The notes beneath the pieces are model-generated. The model worked only from the letters and a program-made list of their open reading frames with translations, ran no database searches and had not been told where the DNA came from. DNA of 64,000 nt from Pseudomonas abieticivorans. GTDB lineage: Bacteria > Pseudomonadota > Gammaproteobacteria > Pseudomonadales > Pseudomonadaceae. The position numbers were made by a program, and so were the translations under genes. Below, piece after piece: positions 15,823-24,013 of this stretch. Position 1 is the first letter of the stretch, and each line of letters begins with the position of its first letter. The DNA lies in contig NZ_CP094975.1 of assembly GCF_023509015.1 (NCBI RefSeq), positions 4,891,501-4,955,500 on the forward strand, written 5' to 3'.

Positions 15823-16479
15823 TTACCACGAGCCATAGGGAATCCCGTATTTTTCGATGTAGACTTTGGCGGCTGGCTTCAAGGGCAATGCGTACCGGCC
15901 CTCATTTTTGCCTCCCGAAGGCCCCACCTCCACTACATCGGCTTGCACTCGCGCTACGTCGATCGGCTTCAGGCACTGGCCGCCTAGCCAGACTCGGGCA
16001 ATCCCGCCTGGGGCCAGGCCGACGGTCAGCATGTTTCGGTAGTCCGTGATCCATTTTGCATCGGCCTTGCAAAAGGTTTTCTCGCCCTTGAGCATGGCCT
16101 GTTGGGTGGCTTTGGGGATGACGATATAGGCTTCGTAGGTTTGCGGCTCTACCAGTGATTGCCAGCGGACATAGAGCAGGCGTGGTACGTCGGCGCCGAG
16201 GACTTGCTTGCCAGCCCCGGAGCCGGGGTGTTCCGGCCAGCCACGCGGATTACCCTTGAGGTTCTTCGGTAACTGGATCGCGGCCACGCCGCTCATGGCG
16301 CGACGGTAAGCACGGTCATGGATGTCCACTGCATCGGCAGTTTCGATCCACACCTCCATGTAGTCGGGCGCAAACAACCCCAGCCGCCACGAGTCGTAAG
16401 GCAATCGGCCGAAGCCACTGGCGCAGCCACTCAGCCAGAACAGTGCGCCGCATAGCAACAGGCCTTTGAGCTTATTCAC
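15823..16479 (-). CDS. DUF2931-like lipoprotein, putative Tle1 immunity protein (copy 3, effector-proximal)
   Basis: 218 residues. The GTG start at 16479 overlaps the effector stop (GTGA), so it is translationally coupled to the toxin as expected for a cognate immunity gene. Lipobox LSGC is followed by ASGFGRLPYDSWRLGLFAPD. Residues ~20-92 differ clearly from copies 1 and 2 (including a two-residue longer stretch AAIQLPKNLKGN). The signal peptide and residues ~93-218 are almost identical to copy 2. This mosaic pattern suggests gene conversion with a kept variable middle. Being first after the toxin, it is the most likely cognate antidote (inference). Confidence 0.78.
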   Translation of the reverse strand: MNKLKGLLLCGALFWLSGCASGFGRLPYDSWRLGLFAPDYMEVWIETADAVDIHDRAYRRAMSGVAAIQLPKNLKGNPRGWPEHPGSGAGKQVLGADVPRLLYVRWQSLVEPQTYEAYIVIPKATQQAMLKGEKTFCKADAKWITDYRNMLTVGLAPGGIARVWLGGQCLKPIDVARVQADVVEVGPSGGKNEGRYALPLKPAAKVYIEKYGIPYGSW

Positions 16480-18329
16480 TGATGGTACTTGGCACGCAGG
16501 TTACCCTCGGCAGGACGGTTGATGAACACGGCTTCCAGGTCGCTGTTGCTCCAACCTTTGGAGGCATTCCAATGGGCCGAGAGGTGGATGTAATGACGGC
16601 GCAGCAGTGCGATATCCTCGGCGGTCAGGCGCGTGAAGGGCTCATGCAGGGCGTAGGCTTGTAGTTTGACCGCGATGGGTTGTAACTCGGTGGGCAGGGC
16701 GAAGGCTGGTATGTCGGGAACCGGATCGAACGCCACCCCGCCGCGAATGCCCAACGCGCGCATGATCCGCAAGTACACCAGCGAGAGTTCGCCGCGCACC
16801 TGGCGTTGGCCCGAAATGGCGGCGTAGACGCGTTTCTGCGGCTGGGTGTCGCGGCCCCGGTGCTGGGTGGTCACTTGCCAGGTGAGGATGTTCAAGTCTG
16901 CTGGCGGAATAAACGGGCGCAAAATCTCCAGGGTGTGTTCAAGGCGCTGCTGGGTCCGGCGATACGCCTCGCTGTGCTCGTTAGGCTCGTGTAGCGGGCT
17001 CAGGCTGCTGACGGGTTTGCTCAGCAGCAGCTTTTCCGTCGCCAGGGGCAGGTAGCCGCCGCCCACGTCGGAATGGCAGCCTGGCACGAACAGATCGTTG
17101 TCGGTGCGGGTGAGGGAGAAGTTGTGACGGTACTCGTCATCGGCCACCAGCTGCACTATCTGGCGAGCAGCACGTGGGGCCAGCCGTAGGTTGACCCCGG
17201 GGTTAAGGATATTGTGCGGGCTGAAGTCGTTGCTCAGGGGATCGACGATGCCCGCAACGGTGTCGAAAAGGCCGATGAAGTTGAGGATAAGGTCGCGGCC
17301 AGGGAGCCAGTTGAAATCAGCGGCCAGCAAGGGTGAACCTGCCGGTAATACCTTTGCCAGTAAACTCTTCGGCCCTTTGAGCAGGTCATTGGCGCAGTGT
17401 CGGGCCGCTGCTGCACCGCGACTGAAGCCAAACAGATCGACCTCGATTCGGTTGATCTTGAGTTTGGGATTGTACTCCTGAAGCTGTCGCAACTGCTGCA
17501 GCACTGAAGCGGGTGCCTGTTCAACCCGAGCCACTACGCCAGTGCTGCCTCGGCCGGTACCCTGGCTGTAGAGAGAGTCACCCTGGCCACTAGTTGTGCC
17601 GATGCCTTCAATGTAGACCTTGATATGAGCTTCATTCGCGTCGGAGGCCAGCGTTTTACTTGAATGATCCGGATAAAGATCATGCAACCGCGCCACATTA
17701 CTGGTCTCGCTCCCATAACTATTAGCCGGCACCACCCCCGAAGCCTCATACCCAAACGCTGCGCAGCGTTGGCGAATATCGGCCGTCGCCTCACCATCCA
17801 AACCCACGTCCCGGGCCCGGCAACCTTCGCCCGTCGCGCTGTTGCCCTGGTTGTTACCCGTGCCGTCGAAGAACAGGCCCAGGCGCAGCACGATGCCGTG
17901 CGCTTGCAGTTCCTCTTCTTCCTCCTCTTCTTCCAGGCTGCAATCCTGGCGTGCAGCCCCATGCTGGATGGGGGCCGAGGCTTGAGTTCGCTTGGGCTCG
18001 GGCGTAAAAGCGGTCGCCATTTGCGTGGCACTGGCGCCCTCGGAGGGTGCTTTAAATTGATAAGTGGCAGTGAACACCGACGGGATCAACTGGGCCTGGC
18101 AAGGGCAACCGCTGAAGCTGTCCAAGGTGCCGGCCATCCGCCGGCCATGGCTGATCATGTGCGAAATGCCACCGAGAATCTGATACGCCTTGCCGTCTTT
18201 GCCACAGGACACTTGATCGCCCTCGCAGGAATGCAGGACGCCATACATATTGATGCGAGGGTCACCTTCCAAAACCGTACCGCCGCAGGTGGTCTTGTCA
18301 CCCAGGCCAATGAAATATCCGATTGACAT
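16476..18329 (-). CDS. PAAR-DUF2235 type VI secretion lipase effector (Tle1 type)
   Basis: 617 residues. Residues 1-~90 form a PAAR tip domain (GYFIGLGDKTTCGGTVLEGD, ISHGRRMAG, CPCQAQLIPS). A linker includes eight consecutive Glu (133-140). The DUF2235 alpha/beta hydrolase follows: LGLFFDGTGNN (~150-160), the nucleophile elbow GFSRGAA (301-307, Ser303), GLFDTVAG with Asp356, and PGCHSDVGGGY (417-427). The layout matches Tle1 phospholipases delivered by T6SS on the VgrG spike; they attack target-cell membranes from the periplasm. No VgrG, adaptor or structural T6SS gene is in the window, so it is an orphan effector that must use a machine encoded elsewhere. AAGGA precedes the ATG. The stop overlaps immunity copy 3. 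Confidence 0.88.
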   Translation of the reverse strand: MSIGYFIGLGDKTTCGGTVLEGDPRINMYGVLHSCEGDQVSCGKDGKAYQILGGISHMISHGRRMAGTLDSFSGCPCQAQLIPSVFTATYQFKAPSEGASATQMATAFTPEPKRTQASAPIQHGAARQDCSLEEEEEEEELQAHGIVLRLGLFFDGTGNNQGNSATGEGCRARDVGLDGEATADIRQRCAAFGYEASGVVPANSYGSETSNVARLHDLYPDHSSKTLASDANEAHIKVYIEGIGTTSGQGDSLYSQGTGRGSTGVVARVEQAPASVLQQLRQLQEYNPKLKINRIEVDLFGFSRGAAAARHCANDLLKGPKSLLAKVLPAGSPLLAADFNWLPGRDLILNFIGLFDTVAGIVDPLSNDFSPHNILNPGVNLRLAPRAARQIVQLVADDEYRHNFSLTRTDNDLFVPGCHSDVGGGYLPLATEKLLLSKPVSSLSPLHEPNEHSEAYRRTQQRLEHTLEILRPFIPPADLNILTWQVTTQHRGRDTQPQKRVYAAISGQRQVRGELSLVYLRIMRALGIRGGVAFDPVPDIPAFALPTELQPIAVKLQAYALHEPFTRLTAEDIALLRRHYIHLSAHWNASKGWSNSDLEAVFINRPAEGNLRAKYHQ

Positions 18330-18566
18330 GCAAATCCTTTTGACGGGTAGGGCCCGCTCGGCATCTTGCCGAGCGAGCCGCGGGGCAATGATTGGGCGTG
18401 AACGAATTCACGGCCCCAACGGTAGAACCCAGGACCATCAAAAGTATGTAGGACGTTTCTGAATCGGCGCTTTGAAAGGGCTGTCAGGGCCGCGGGATGG
18501 GTCGAAAAGCCTTCTAGTCAGCCTTATCGAGCCCTGTAGGCCCTGTGCAACTCGCGGTGGGGCGGC

Positions 18567-19577
18567 TCACACGCGCTTGAAGCTGACCACTGCCGTCAAC
18601 CCGCCCCCCGGCGTTTCCTCCAGCGTGATGCTGCCACCCAGGCGCATCACGGCATCGCGGGCCAGGGTCATGCCCAGACCGACGCCGCCGGAGTTGCGGT
18701 TGCGCGACCCTTCCACCCGGTAAAACGCTTCGAACACCGTTTCGCGCAAGCTGGCCTCGATACCGGGGCCGTGGTCGATAATTCGAATCGTCACCTGGCT
18801 GGCGCTGTCGCGCAGGTCCACCAGGGTGGCGCCGCCGTAGCGCAGGGCGTTGTCGATCAGGTTGCTCAGGCAGGAGCGCAGCGCGATCGGCTGTACCAGC
18901 AGCGGCCGGCAATGGCCGCGGGTGCTGATGTCGTCACCGTGGTCCTGGGCGTTTTCGCACAAGGATTCGACCAGTGCCTGCACGTCATACAATTGCACGG
19001 CTTCGCAGGTGCGCTGCTCATGCAGGTAGCTCAGGGTAGCGTCGAGCATGCTGATCATGTCGTCCAGGTCCTGGCGCATCTGGCTTTGCAGTTTCAGGTC
19101 GTCGACCTGCTCGATGCGCAGCTTCATGCGTGACAGCGGCGTGCGCAGGTCGTGGGACACCGCCCCAAGCATTTGCGAGCGCTGACGCACCTGCTGGCGA
19201 ATGCGTTGCTGCATGCGGTTGAAGATGTGCGCGGCCTGGCGCGATTCCCGTGGGCCGGTTTCTTCCAAGGGTTCGCTGTCGAGGTTTTCGCTCAAGCGCT
19301 CGGCGGCCTCGCTGAATTGCCGGATAGGCCGCGACAGCAGGCGCGCGCCCCACCAGGCGACCGCGATGATCGAGATAAACTGGATCACCAGGAACGCCAT
19401 GGGCGGGGTGTTGGGCGGTGGGTGCGCGATCAACCGCCCACTCTCGTCCAATGTGGGCGAATGGGGTGGCCCCATGCCGTACTTCTGGAACCAGAAGTAC
19501 GCCACCACGTGGGCGACGACAATGGCAACCATCGACATGCCGAACAGCCGCGCGAACAGCGTACTGGTGCCTTGCAT
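18567..19577 (-). CDS. Two-component sensor histidine kinase
   Basis: 336 residues. Two membrane segments (about residues 12-30 and 62-80) enclose a short periplasmic loop (KYGMGPPHS...). HAMP follows, then the H-box GAVSHDLRTPLSRMK with phospho-accepting His142. ATPase motifs are NLIDNALRYGG (N-box), DHGPGIEASL (G1), FYRVEGSRNRNSGGVGLGMT (F/G2). The small sensor loop and overall size resemble EnvZ/RstB/CpxA-like kinases of the OmpR pathway class. The ATG at 19577 overlaps the response-regulator stop by one base (TGATG); an upstream TTG is unlikely. The signal is not deducible. Confidence 0.92.
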   Translation of the reverse strand: MQGTSTLFARLFGMSMVAIVVAHVVAYFWFQKYGMGPPHSPTLDESGRLIAHPPPNTPPMAFLVIQFISIIAVAWWGARLLSRPIRQFSEAAERLSENLDSEPLEETGPRESRQAAHIFNRMQQRIRQQVRQRSQMLGAVSHDLRTPLSRMKLRIEQVDDLKLQSQMRQDLDDMISMLDATLSYLHEQRTCEAVQLYDVQALVESLCENAQDHGDDISTRGHCRPLLVQPIALRSCLSNLIDNALRYGGATLVDLRDSASQVTIRIIDHGPGIEASLRETVFEAFYRVEGSRNRNSGGVGLGMTLARDAVMRLGGSITLEETPGGGLTAVVSFKRV

Positions 19578-20335
19578 CAAGCAATTTCCTGCGCGTCGAA
19601 CAGGTAACCCTCGCCGCGCAGGGTTTTGATCAGGCGCGGGGACTTGGGGTCGTCGCCCAGTTTTTGGCGCAGGCGCGAGACCAGCAGGTCAATGCTGCGG
19701 TCGAAGGCCTCGATGGCCCGGCCGCGGGCGTTGTCCAGCAAGTGTTCACGGCTGAGGACCTGGCGCGGGTTCTCCAAAAACACCCACAGCAGGCGGAATT
19801 CGGCGTTGGACAAGGGCACGGTCAGGCCATCGGTGGAGACTAGCTGGCGCAACACGCTGTCCAGCCGCCAGTTGTCGAAACGCACGCTCACCCGTTGTTC
19901 GCTGCGCTCGTCGCGCACCCGGCGCAGCACGGTCTGGATGCGCGCCACCAACTCACGGGGCTCGAACGGCTTGGCCATGTAGTCATCGGCGCCCAGTTCC
20001 AGGCCGATGATCCGGTCGGTGGGTTCACAGCGCGCGGTCAGCATCAGGATCGGCACGTCGGAGGTGCTGCGCAGCCAGCGGCACAGCGACAGGCCGTCTT
20101 CGCCAGGCAGCATCAAGTCCAGCACCACCACGTCAAACGATTGTTCGGCCAGGGCCCGGCGCATTTCCACGCCATCGCCTACGCCCGTGGCCTGGATGCC
20201 GAAACGCGCCAGGTAGTCGCTGAGCAGTTCGCGCAGCGGCACGTCGTCGTCGACCACCAGCGCGGTGGTGTACCAGCGCTTGTCGGCGTCCAGGGATGAG
20301 TCTGTGTCTACGGGGGTTGTGGTAAGCGTTTGCAT
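19577..20335 (-). CDS. OmpR-family response regulator
   Basis: 252 residues. Receiver domain with LVVDDDVPLRELLSDYLARF, phospho-acceptor Asp73 in VVVLDLMLPGEDG, MLTARCEPTDRIIG and YMAKPFEPREL. The C-terminal winged helix (LSNAEFRLLWVFLENPRQVL, SREHLLDNARG, DRSIDLLVSRLRQKLGDD) identifies the OmpR/PhoB class. The start at 20335 is preferred: it precedes the receiver core by ~25 residues, whereas the frame open to 20488 adds a low-complexity, Cys/His-rich stretch. It forms an operon with the kinase gene. The neighbouring nhaA is on the same strand 253 bp upstream, with no evidence that it is a target. Confidence 0.92.
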   Translation of the reverse strand: MQTLTTTPVDTDSSLDADKRWYTTALVVDDDVPLRELLSDYLARFGIQATGVGDGVEMRRALAEQSFDVVVLDLMLPGEDGLSLCRWLRSTSDVPILMLTARCEPTDRIIGLELGADDYMAKPFEPRELVARIQTVLRRVRDERSEQRVSVRFDNWRLDSVLRQLVSTDGLTVPLSNAEFRLLWVFLENPRQVLSREHLLDNARGRAIEAFDRSIDLLVSRLRQKLGDDPKSPRLIKTLRGEGYLFDAQEIA

Positions 20336-20588
20336 GCCTTGGAGTCCGCCTGGGAGACGCCAGCGGGCGTCAACGTATGAAGTGAAGGGCCTAGGGTCGG
20401 TCACTGGCGTGTCGCGGGGATGTCGGGTGTGTATCAAGGTGGTGCAATGTGCCGGCAGGCGATGGGCGGTATGAGCGCAAACCGGCACCCTGCCCGCAGG
20501 GCGCAGGCAGGAGGGTTATCGAGGGCGGGCGGACCGAGGCCAGATCAGCTTTGTATCAAGACCCATACGCGGCGCCCGAAAAAGCCAA

Positions 20589-21941
20589 TCACTGACGCCG
20601 CCGTAGCATCCAGCCCCAGCTCAGCCCGAGCAGGGCGGCCACCACCGATGCACAGAGCACGGCGAGTTTGGCGGCCGAGAGCAAGCTGGGGTCGATAAAG
20701 GCCAGCGCCGAGATAAAGATCGACATCGTAAAGCCTATGCCGGCCAGCAGCCCCACCAACGCCACGCCGCCCCAGGTGACGCCGGCAGGCAGTTCGCAAC
20801 ACCTGGACTTGACCAGCAGGCTACACGCCATGATGACGCCCAGGGGTTTGCCCAGTACCAAGGCCACTATCACCGCGATGAAGGCCTGTTGCGACAGGTG
20901 ATTGTTCAGGTCGGCTCCGGCCAGGTTGACGCCGGCATTGGCCAGGGCAAACAGCGGCATGATCCCGAACGCCACCCAGGGGTGCAGTGATGACTGGACC
21001 CGTTGAACCGGGGTCAGCATTTCCCGCTGCGCCTGGCGAAGCTGCTTGAGGGGCGCGCTGACCGACTGCTGGGCCTCGGGCTTGCCGGAAAACCGATCGA
21101 CCAGTTCGTGGAAGTTGCGCTGGATCATATCCAGGGGCTTTTCCTTCATAGGCATCGACCGCACCGGCGTCAACAGGCCCAGGATGACCCCCGCCAGCGT
21201 TGGGTGAACACCGGTTTTGAACAAGCCATACCAGATGATCGCGCCGGGCAGTAGGTAGAGCGCCGCCTTGCCGATGCCCATACGCTGAAACGCCAGCACC
21301 ATCAGCACCCCCGCCGCGGCGATGGCGATCCCCGCGTAGTCCAGGCTTGCGGTGTAGAAGATTGCGATGATCAATATGGCGACGATGTCATCGATGATCG
21401 CCAGGGCCAGGAGGAGCACCCTGACACCGCCTGGCACCGACTTGCCGAGCAGCGCCAGCACACCGACGGCGAACGCGATGTCGGTGGCGGTGGGGATGGC
21501 CCAGCCATGCACGGCCTCGGTCCCGTGGTTGATCGCCAGATAGATCAGCGCCGGCACGATCACCCCGCCCAAGGCGGCGCCCAATGGTAGAAACGCGAGC
21601 TTGACGGTTGCCAGCGCACCGTTGTGGATCTCCTGACGGATTTCGGCGCCCACCACCAGAAAGAACACGGTCATCAAGACGTCATTGACCAAAAAGTGCA
21701 CGGATTGCGAAAGGCTGTAGGCGCCCAACGACAGGGTGATGGGGGTTTCCCAGAAGTGCGTGTAGCCGTCGGCATAACTACTGTTGGCCCAGGCCAGGGC
21801 GAGCAGGGCGGCCACCAGCAGCGCAATGCCACTGACTGCCTCGATATGGGAAAAACGTTCCAGTGCCGACAGCGCCCGTTCGGTCAAGACTTGCGGGCGC
21901 GGGATCACAGGTTTGGCTGCAGGGGCATTTTCAGCGGGCAC
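20589..21941 (-). CDS. nhaA: Na+/H+ antiporter NhaA
   Basis: 450 residues with about twelve hydrophobic helices. Hallmarks are [19 protein letters not shown] (TM IV region with Asp154) and [13 protein letters not shown] with the sodium-binding pair Asp184/Asp185. It exchanges internal Na+ or Li+ for two external protons and protects against salt and alkaline stress (established for NhaA). It is longer than E. coli NhaA (388). The extra length is in the N-terminus and in a hydrophilic stretch between [11 protein letters not shown] and [14 protein letters not shown] that may be a cytoplasmic loop. The start is GTG with GGAG at short spacing. Confidence 0.95.
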   Translation of the reverse strand: MPAENAPAAKPVIPRPQVLTERALSALERFSHIEAVSGIALLVAALLALAWANSSYADGYTHFWETPITLSLGAYSLSQSVHFLVNDVLMTVFFLVVGAEIRQEIHNGALATVKLAFLPLGAALGGVIVPALIYLAINHGTEAVHGWAIPTATDIAFAVGVLALLGKSVPGGVRVLLLALAIIDDIVAILIIAIFYTASLDYAGIAIAAAGVLMVLAFQRMGIGKAALYLLPGAIIWYGLFKTGVHPTLAGVILGLLTPVRSMPMKEKPLDMIQRNFHELVDRFSGKPEAQQSVSAPLKQLRQAQREMLTPVQRVQSSLHPWVAFGIMPLFALANAGVNLAGADLNNHLSQQAFIAVIVALVLGKPLGVIMACSLLVKSRCCELPAGVTWGGVALVGLLAGIGFTMSIFISALAFIDPSLLSAAKLAVLCASVVAALLGLSWGWMLRRRQ

Positions 21942-22086
21942 GGGGGCTCCAAGTTGGCGGCCCGACCAACGTAGTGTTTAACCTGCACTTTGCGACAGGC
22001 AAAAGCGCACCCGGTCAGGATCATATTAAGTGTGACGGCGTGTTGCAAATATTCCGCCGCCGCTCAAGGTTCAAGGGGCCGGCGGG

Positions 22087-22115
22087 GATCAGGCGCCGAG
22101 TCGCAACGCCTGATC
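22087..22115 (-). terminator. Hairpin downstream of the TRAP large permease gene
   Basis: Perfect 9-bp arms GATCAGGCG and CGCCTGATC with an 11-base loop, 23 bp past the stop. The following bases are G+C-rich without a T-run, so it is a stabilising 3' hairpin or a Rho-assisted end rather than a classic intrinsic terminator. Confidence 0.45.
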
Positions 22116-22137
22116 GGAGGAGGGCCCTAAGGTACGG

Positions 22138-23418
22138 CTACAGCACCAGGCCTGGAAGCCATAGCGAAATGGCCGGAATATAGGTGACCGCCATCAATAC
22201 CAGTAACAGCGCCACGTAGAACGGTATCAGGGCCTTGACGGTAGATTCGATGCTGACCTTGCCCACCGCCGCGCCCACGAACAGCACGGCACCTACCGGC
22301 GGGGTGATCAGGCCGATGCCCAGGTTCACCAGCATGATCATGCCAAAGTGCACCGGGTCCACGCCAATGCCGATGATCACGGGCAGCAGGATCGGCGTGA
22401 GGATCAGAATCAGCGGGGCCATGTCCATCATCGTGCCCAGCAACAGCAGCATGACGTTGATGCACATGAGGATCACGTAACGGTTGTCCGACAGGGTCAG
22501 GAACGCTGCGGTGATCTTCATGGGGATTTCCATGAGCGTCAGGATGTAGCCGAAGCTGGCGGCGAAGCCGATCAGAATCATGACGATGGAAACGGTGCGC
22601 ACGGCCCGGTGCATTAATTTGGGCAGGTCGCGCCATTTGTAGTCCCGGTAAATGAACATGGTCACGAAAAACGCCCAGAGCACGGCAATCGCCGCCGACT
22701 CGGTTGCCGTGAAAATGCCAGACAGGATACCGCCCAGGATGATGACCATCGCCATCATCCCCCACAGGGCTTCGGCGGCGATCTTCAGAGCCTGGCGCAG
22801 CGGGATGACCTCGCCCTTGGGGTAGTTGCGCCGGCGCGCGAAGATCATGCACAAGACCATCATCACGGCGCTGAGCAGCAACCCCGGCATGATGCCGGCG
22901 ATGAACAGCGAACCGATCGACACCGTTCCCCCGGCGGCCAACGAATACAGCACCGAGTTGTGGCTGGGCGGGGTCAGCAGGGCCTGCACCGAACCACTGA
23001 CCGTCACCGCCGTGGAGAATTCGCGGGGGTAGCCATTGCGTTCCATTTCCGGGATCAGCACCGAGCCCACGGACGCGGTGTCGGCGACCGAGGAGCCAGA
23101 AATGGCGCCAAAGAACGTCGACGCCACGATATTGACCAGCGACAGGCCGCCGCGCACGAACCCAACCAGCACCCCGGCAAAGGCCACCAGGCGGCGCGAC
23201 ATGCCGCCTTCGGCCATGATCGCCCCCGCCAGCACGAAGAACGGTATGGCCAGCAGCGAGAATTTGTTGACCCCTCCGGCGACCTGAATCATCAGGGCGT
23301 CAAAGGGAATGTCGATCCACCATGCGCCTATCAGCGCCGAAAGCCCCAGTGCGAACGCAACGGGCATGCCAATCAGGATCAGTACGACAAAGCTGCCCAA
23401 CAGAATCAAAGCATCCAT
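22138..23418 (-). CDS. TRAP transporter large permease (DctM type)
   Basis: 426 residues, highly hydrophobic with about twelve membrane helices. DctM signatures are GMPVAFALGLSALIG near the N-terminus, AIPFFVLAGAIMAEGGMSRR, GAISGSSVADTASVGSVLIP and GLITPPVGAVLFVGAAVGK. It forms the channel of a sodium- or proton-driven TRAP importer with the DctQ and DctP genes encoded upstream. The ATG overlaps the DctQ stop (TAATG). TRAP systems carry organic acids such as C4-dicarboxylates, sugar acids and sialate. See the DctP entry for what the binding protein suggests. Confidence 0.93.
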   Translation of the reverse strand: MDALILLGSFVVLILIGMPVAFALGLSALIGAWWIDIPFDALMIQVAGGVNKFSLLAIPFFVLAGAIMAEGGMSRRLVAFAGVLVGFVRGGLSLVNIVASTFFGAISGSSVADTASVGSVLIPEMERNGYPREFSTAVTVSGSVQALLTPPSHNSVLYSLAAGGTVSIGSLFIAGIMPGLLLSAVMMVLCMIFARRRNYPKGEVIPLRQALKIAAEALWGMMAMVIILGGILSGIFTATESAAIAVLWAFFVTMFIYRDYKWRDLPKLMHRAVRTVSIVMILIGFAASFGYILTLMEIPMKITAAFLTLSDNRYVILMCINVMLLLLGTMMDMAPLILILTPILLPVIIGIGVDPVHFGMIMLVNLGIGLITPPVGAVLFVGAAVGKVSIESTVKALIPFYVALLLVLMAVTYIPAISLWLPGLVL

Positions 23419-23945
23419 TACACAGCCCCTTCACTTTCTTCAGCCCAATCCAAGCGCACGGCACGGCGGTGGCTTTGGTCACCCAGGAAGAGTTTTTCCA
23501 GCACGAAGACCAAGGTCAGGATGCCGCCAACCGGAATCGGCAAGTAGGAAATACCGACGCGCAGGCCGGGCATTTCGCCAAGGAACTGATTCCAGGTGTT
23601 GCTGCACAGCTTCAGGCCTTTGACGGCCATGAATACGCACATCAGGGCCATCAGCAGTTGCACGGCAATGGCCGCGCTTTTGCGCAGTACCGGGGGCATG
23701 CGTTCGGTGGCCATGTTCACGGCCATGTGCGCGCCGGCACGGTAGCTGGCGGCAGCCCCGAAAAAGGTGAACACCACCATCAAGAGGATCGCGGTGGGTT
23801 CCGGCCAACTGGAGCCGGAACCCAGCACATAACGGGCGAAAATCCCCCAGGGGATGATCAATGCCATGGTCAGCATCGACAGCCCGGCAATCGCAATACA
23901 CATCCGGTAGAGGCCATCGTTGAAGCGCAAGATCGAGTTTTTCAT
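23418..23945 (-). CDS. TRAP transporter small permease (DctQ type)
   Basis: 175 residues with four predicted membrane helices. The conserved core is WGIFARYVLGSGSSWPEPTA followed by FTFFGAAASYRAGAHMAVNM, typical of DctQ. It scaffolds the large permease. The start at 23945 (MKNSIL) is preferred over an in-frame ATG at 23987, which adds a proline/glycine-rich, non-conserved leader. It lies between dctP and dctM homologues in the usual P-Q-M order. Confidence 0.9.
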   Translation of the reverse strand: MKNSILRFNDGLYRMCIAIAGLSMLTMALIIPWGIFARYVLGSGSSWPEPTAILLMVVFTFFGAAASYRAGAHMAVNMATERMPPVLRKSAAIAVQLLMALMCVFMAVKGLKLCSNTWNQFLGEMPGLRVGISYLPIPVGGILTLVFVLEKLFLGDQSHRRAVRLDWAEESEGAV

Positions 23946-24013
23946 AAGTTCACCACGGCCAGGCGGTGGCGGATCAGTGCCCGCCACCGCAGCATCATCT
24001 GTCAGGAAAGGCG

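Larger units (their letters stand above)
14466..16479. repeat. Triplicated ~679-bp tandem unit (immunity genes)
   Basis: Three direct copies with unit ends at 14466, 15144 and 15823 (spacing 678 and 679 bp). Units 1 and 2 are almost identical throughout. Unit 3 is nearly identical in its first ~378 bp (C-terminal coding part, 15823-16200) and at its signal-peptide end (~16428-16479), but diverged between. Each later unit starts with a remnant of the effector's last codons. Confidence 0.9.

Noticed and set aside
14466-18329. Tle1 island as part of a prophage or full T6SS cluster
   Set aside because: No phage, VgrG, Hcp or sheath genes on either side; neighbours are a sugar dehydrogenase operon and a two-component system.
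18356-18374. GCTCGGCA/TGCCGAGC hairpin as terminator of the kinase gene
   Set aside because: About 190 bp past the kinase stop and with no T-run on the minus strand; it could equally be leader structure of the effector mRNA.
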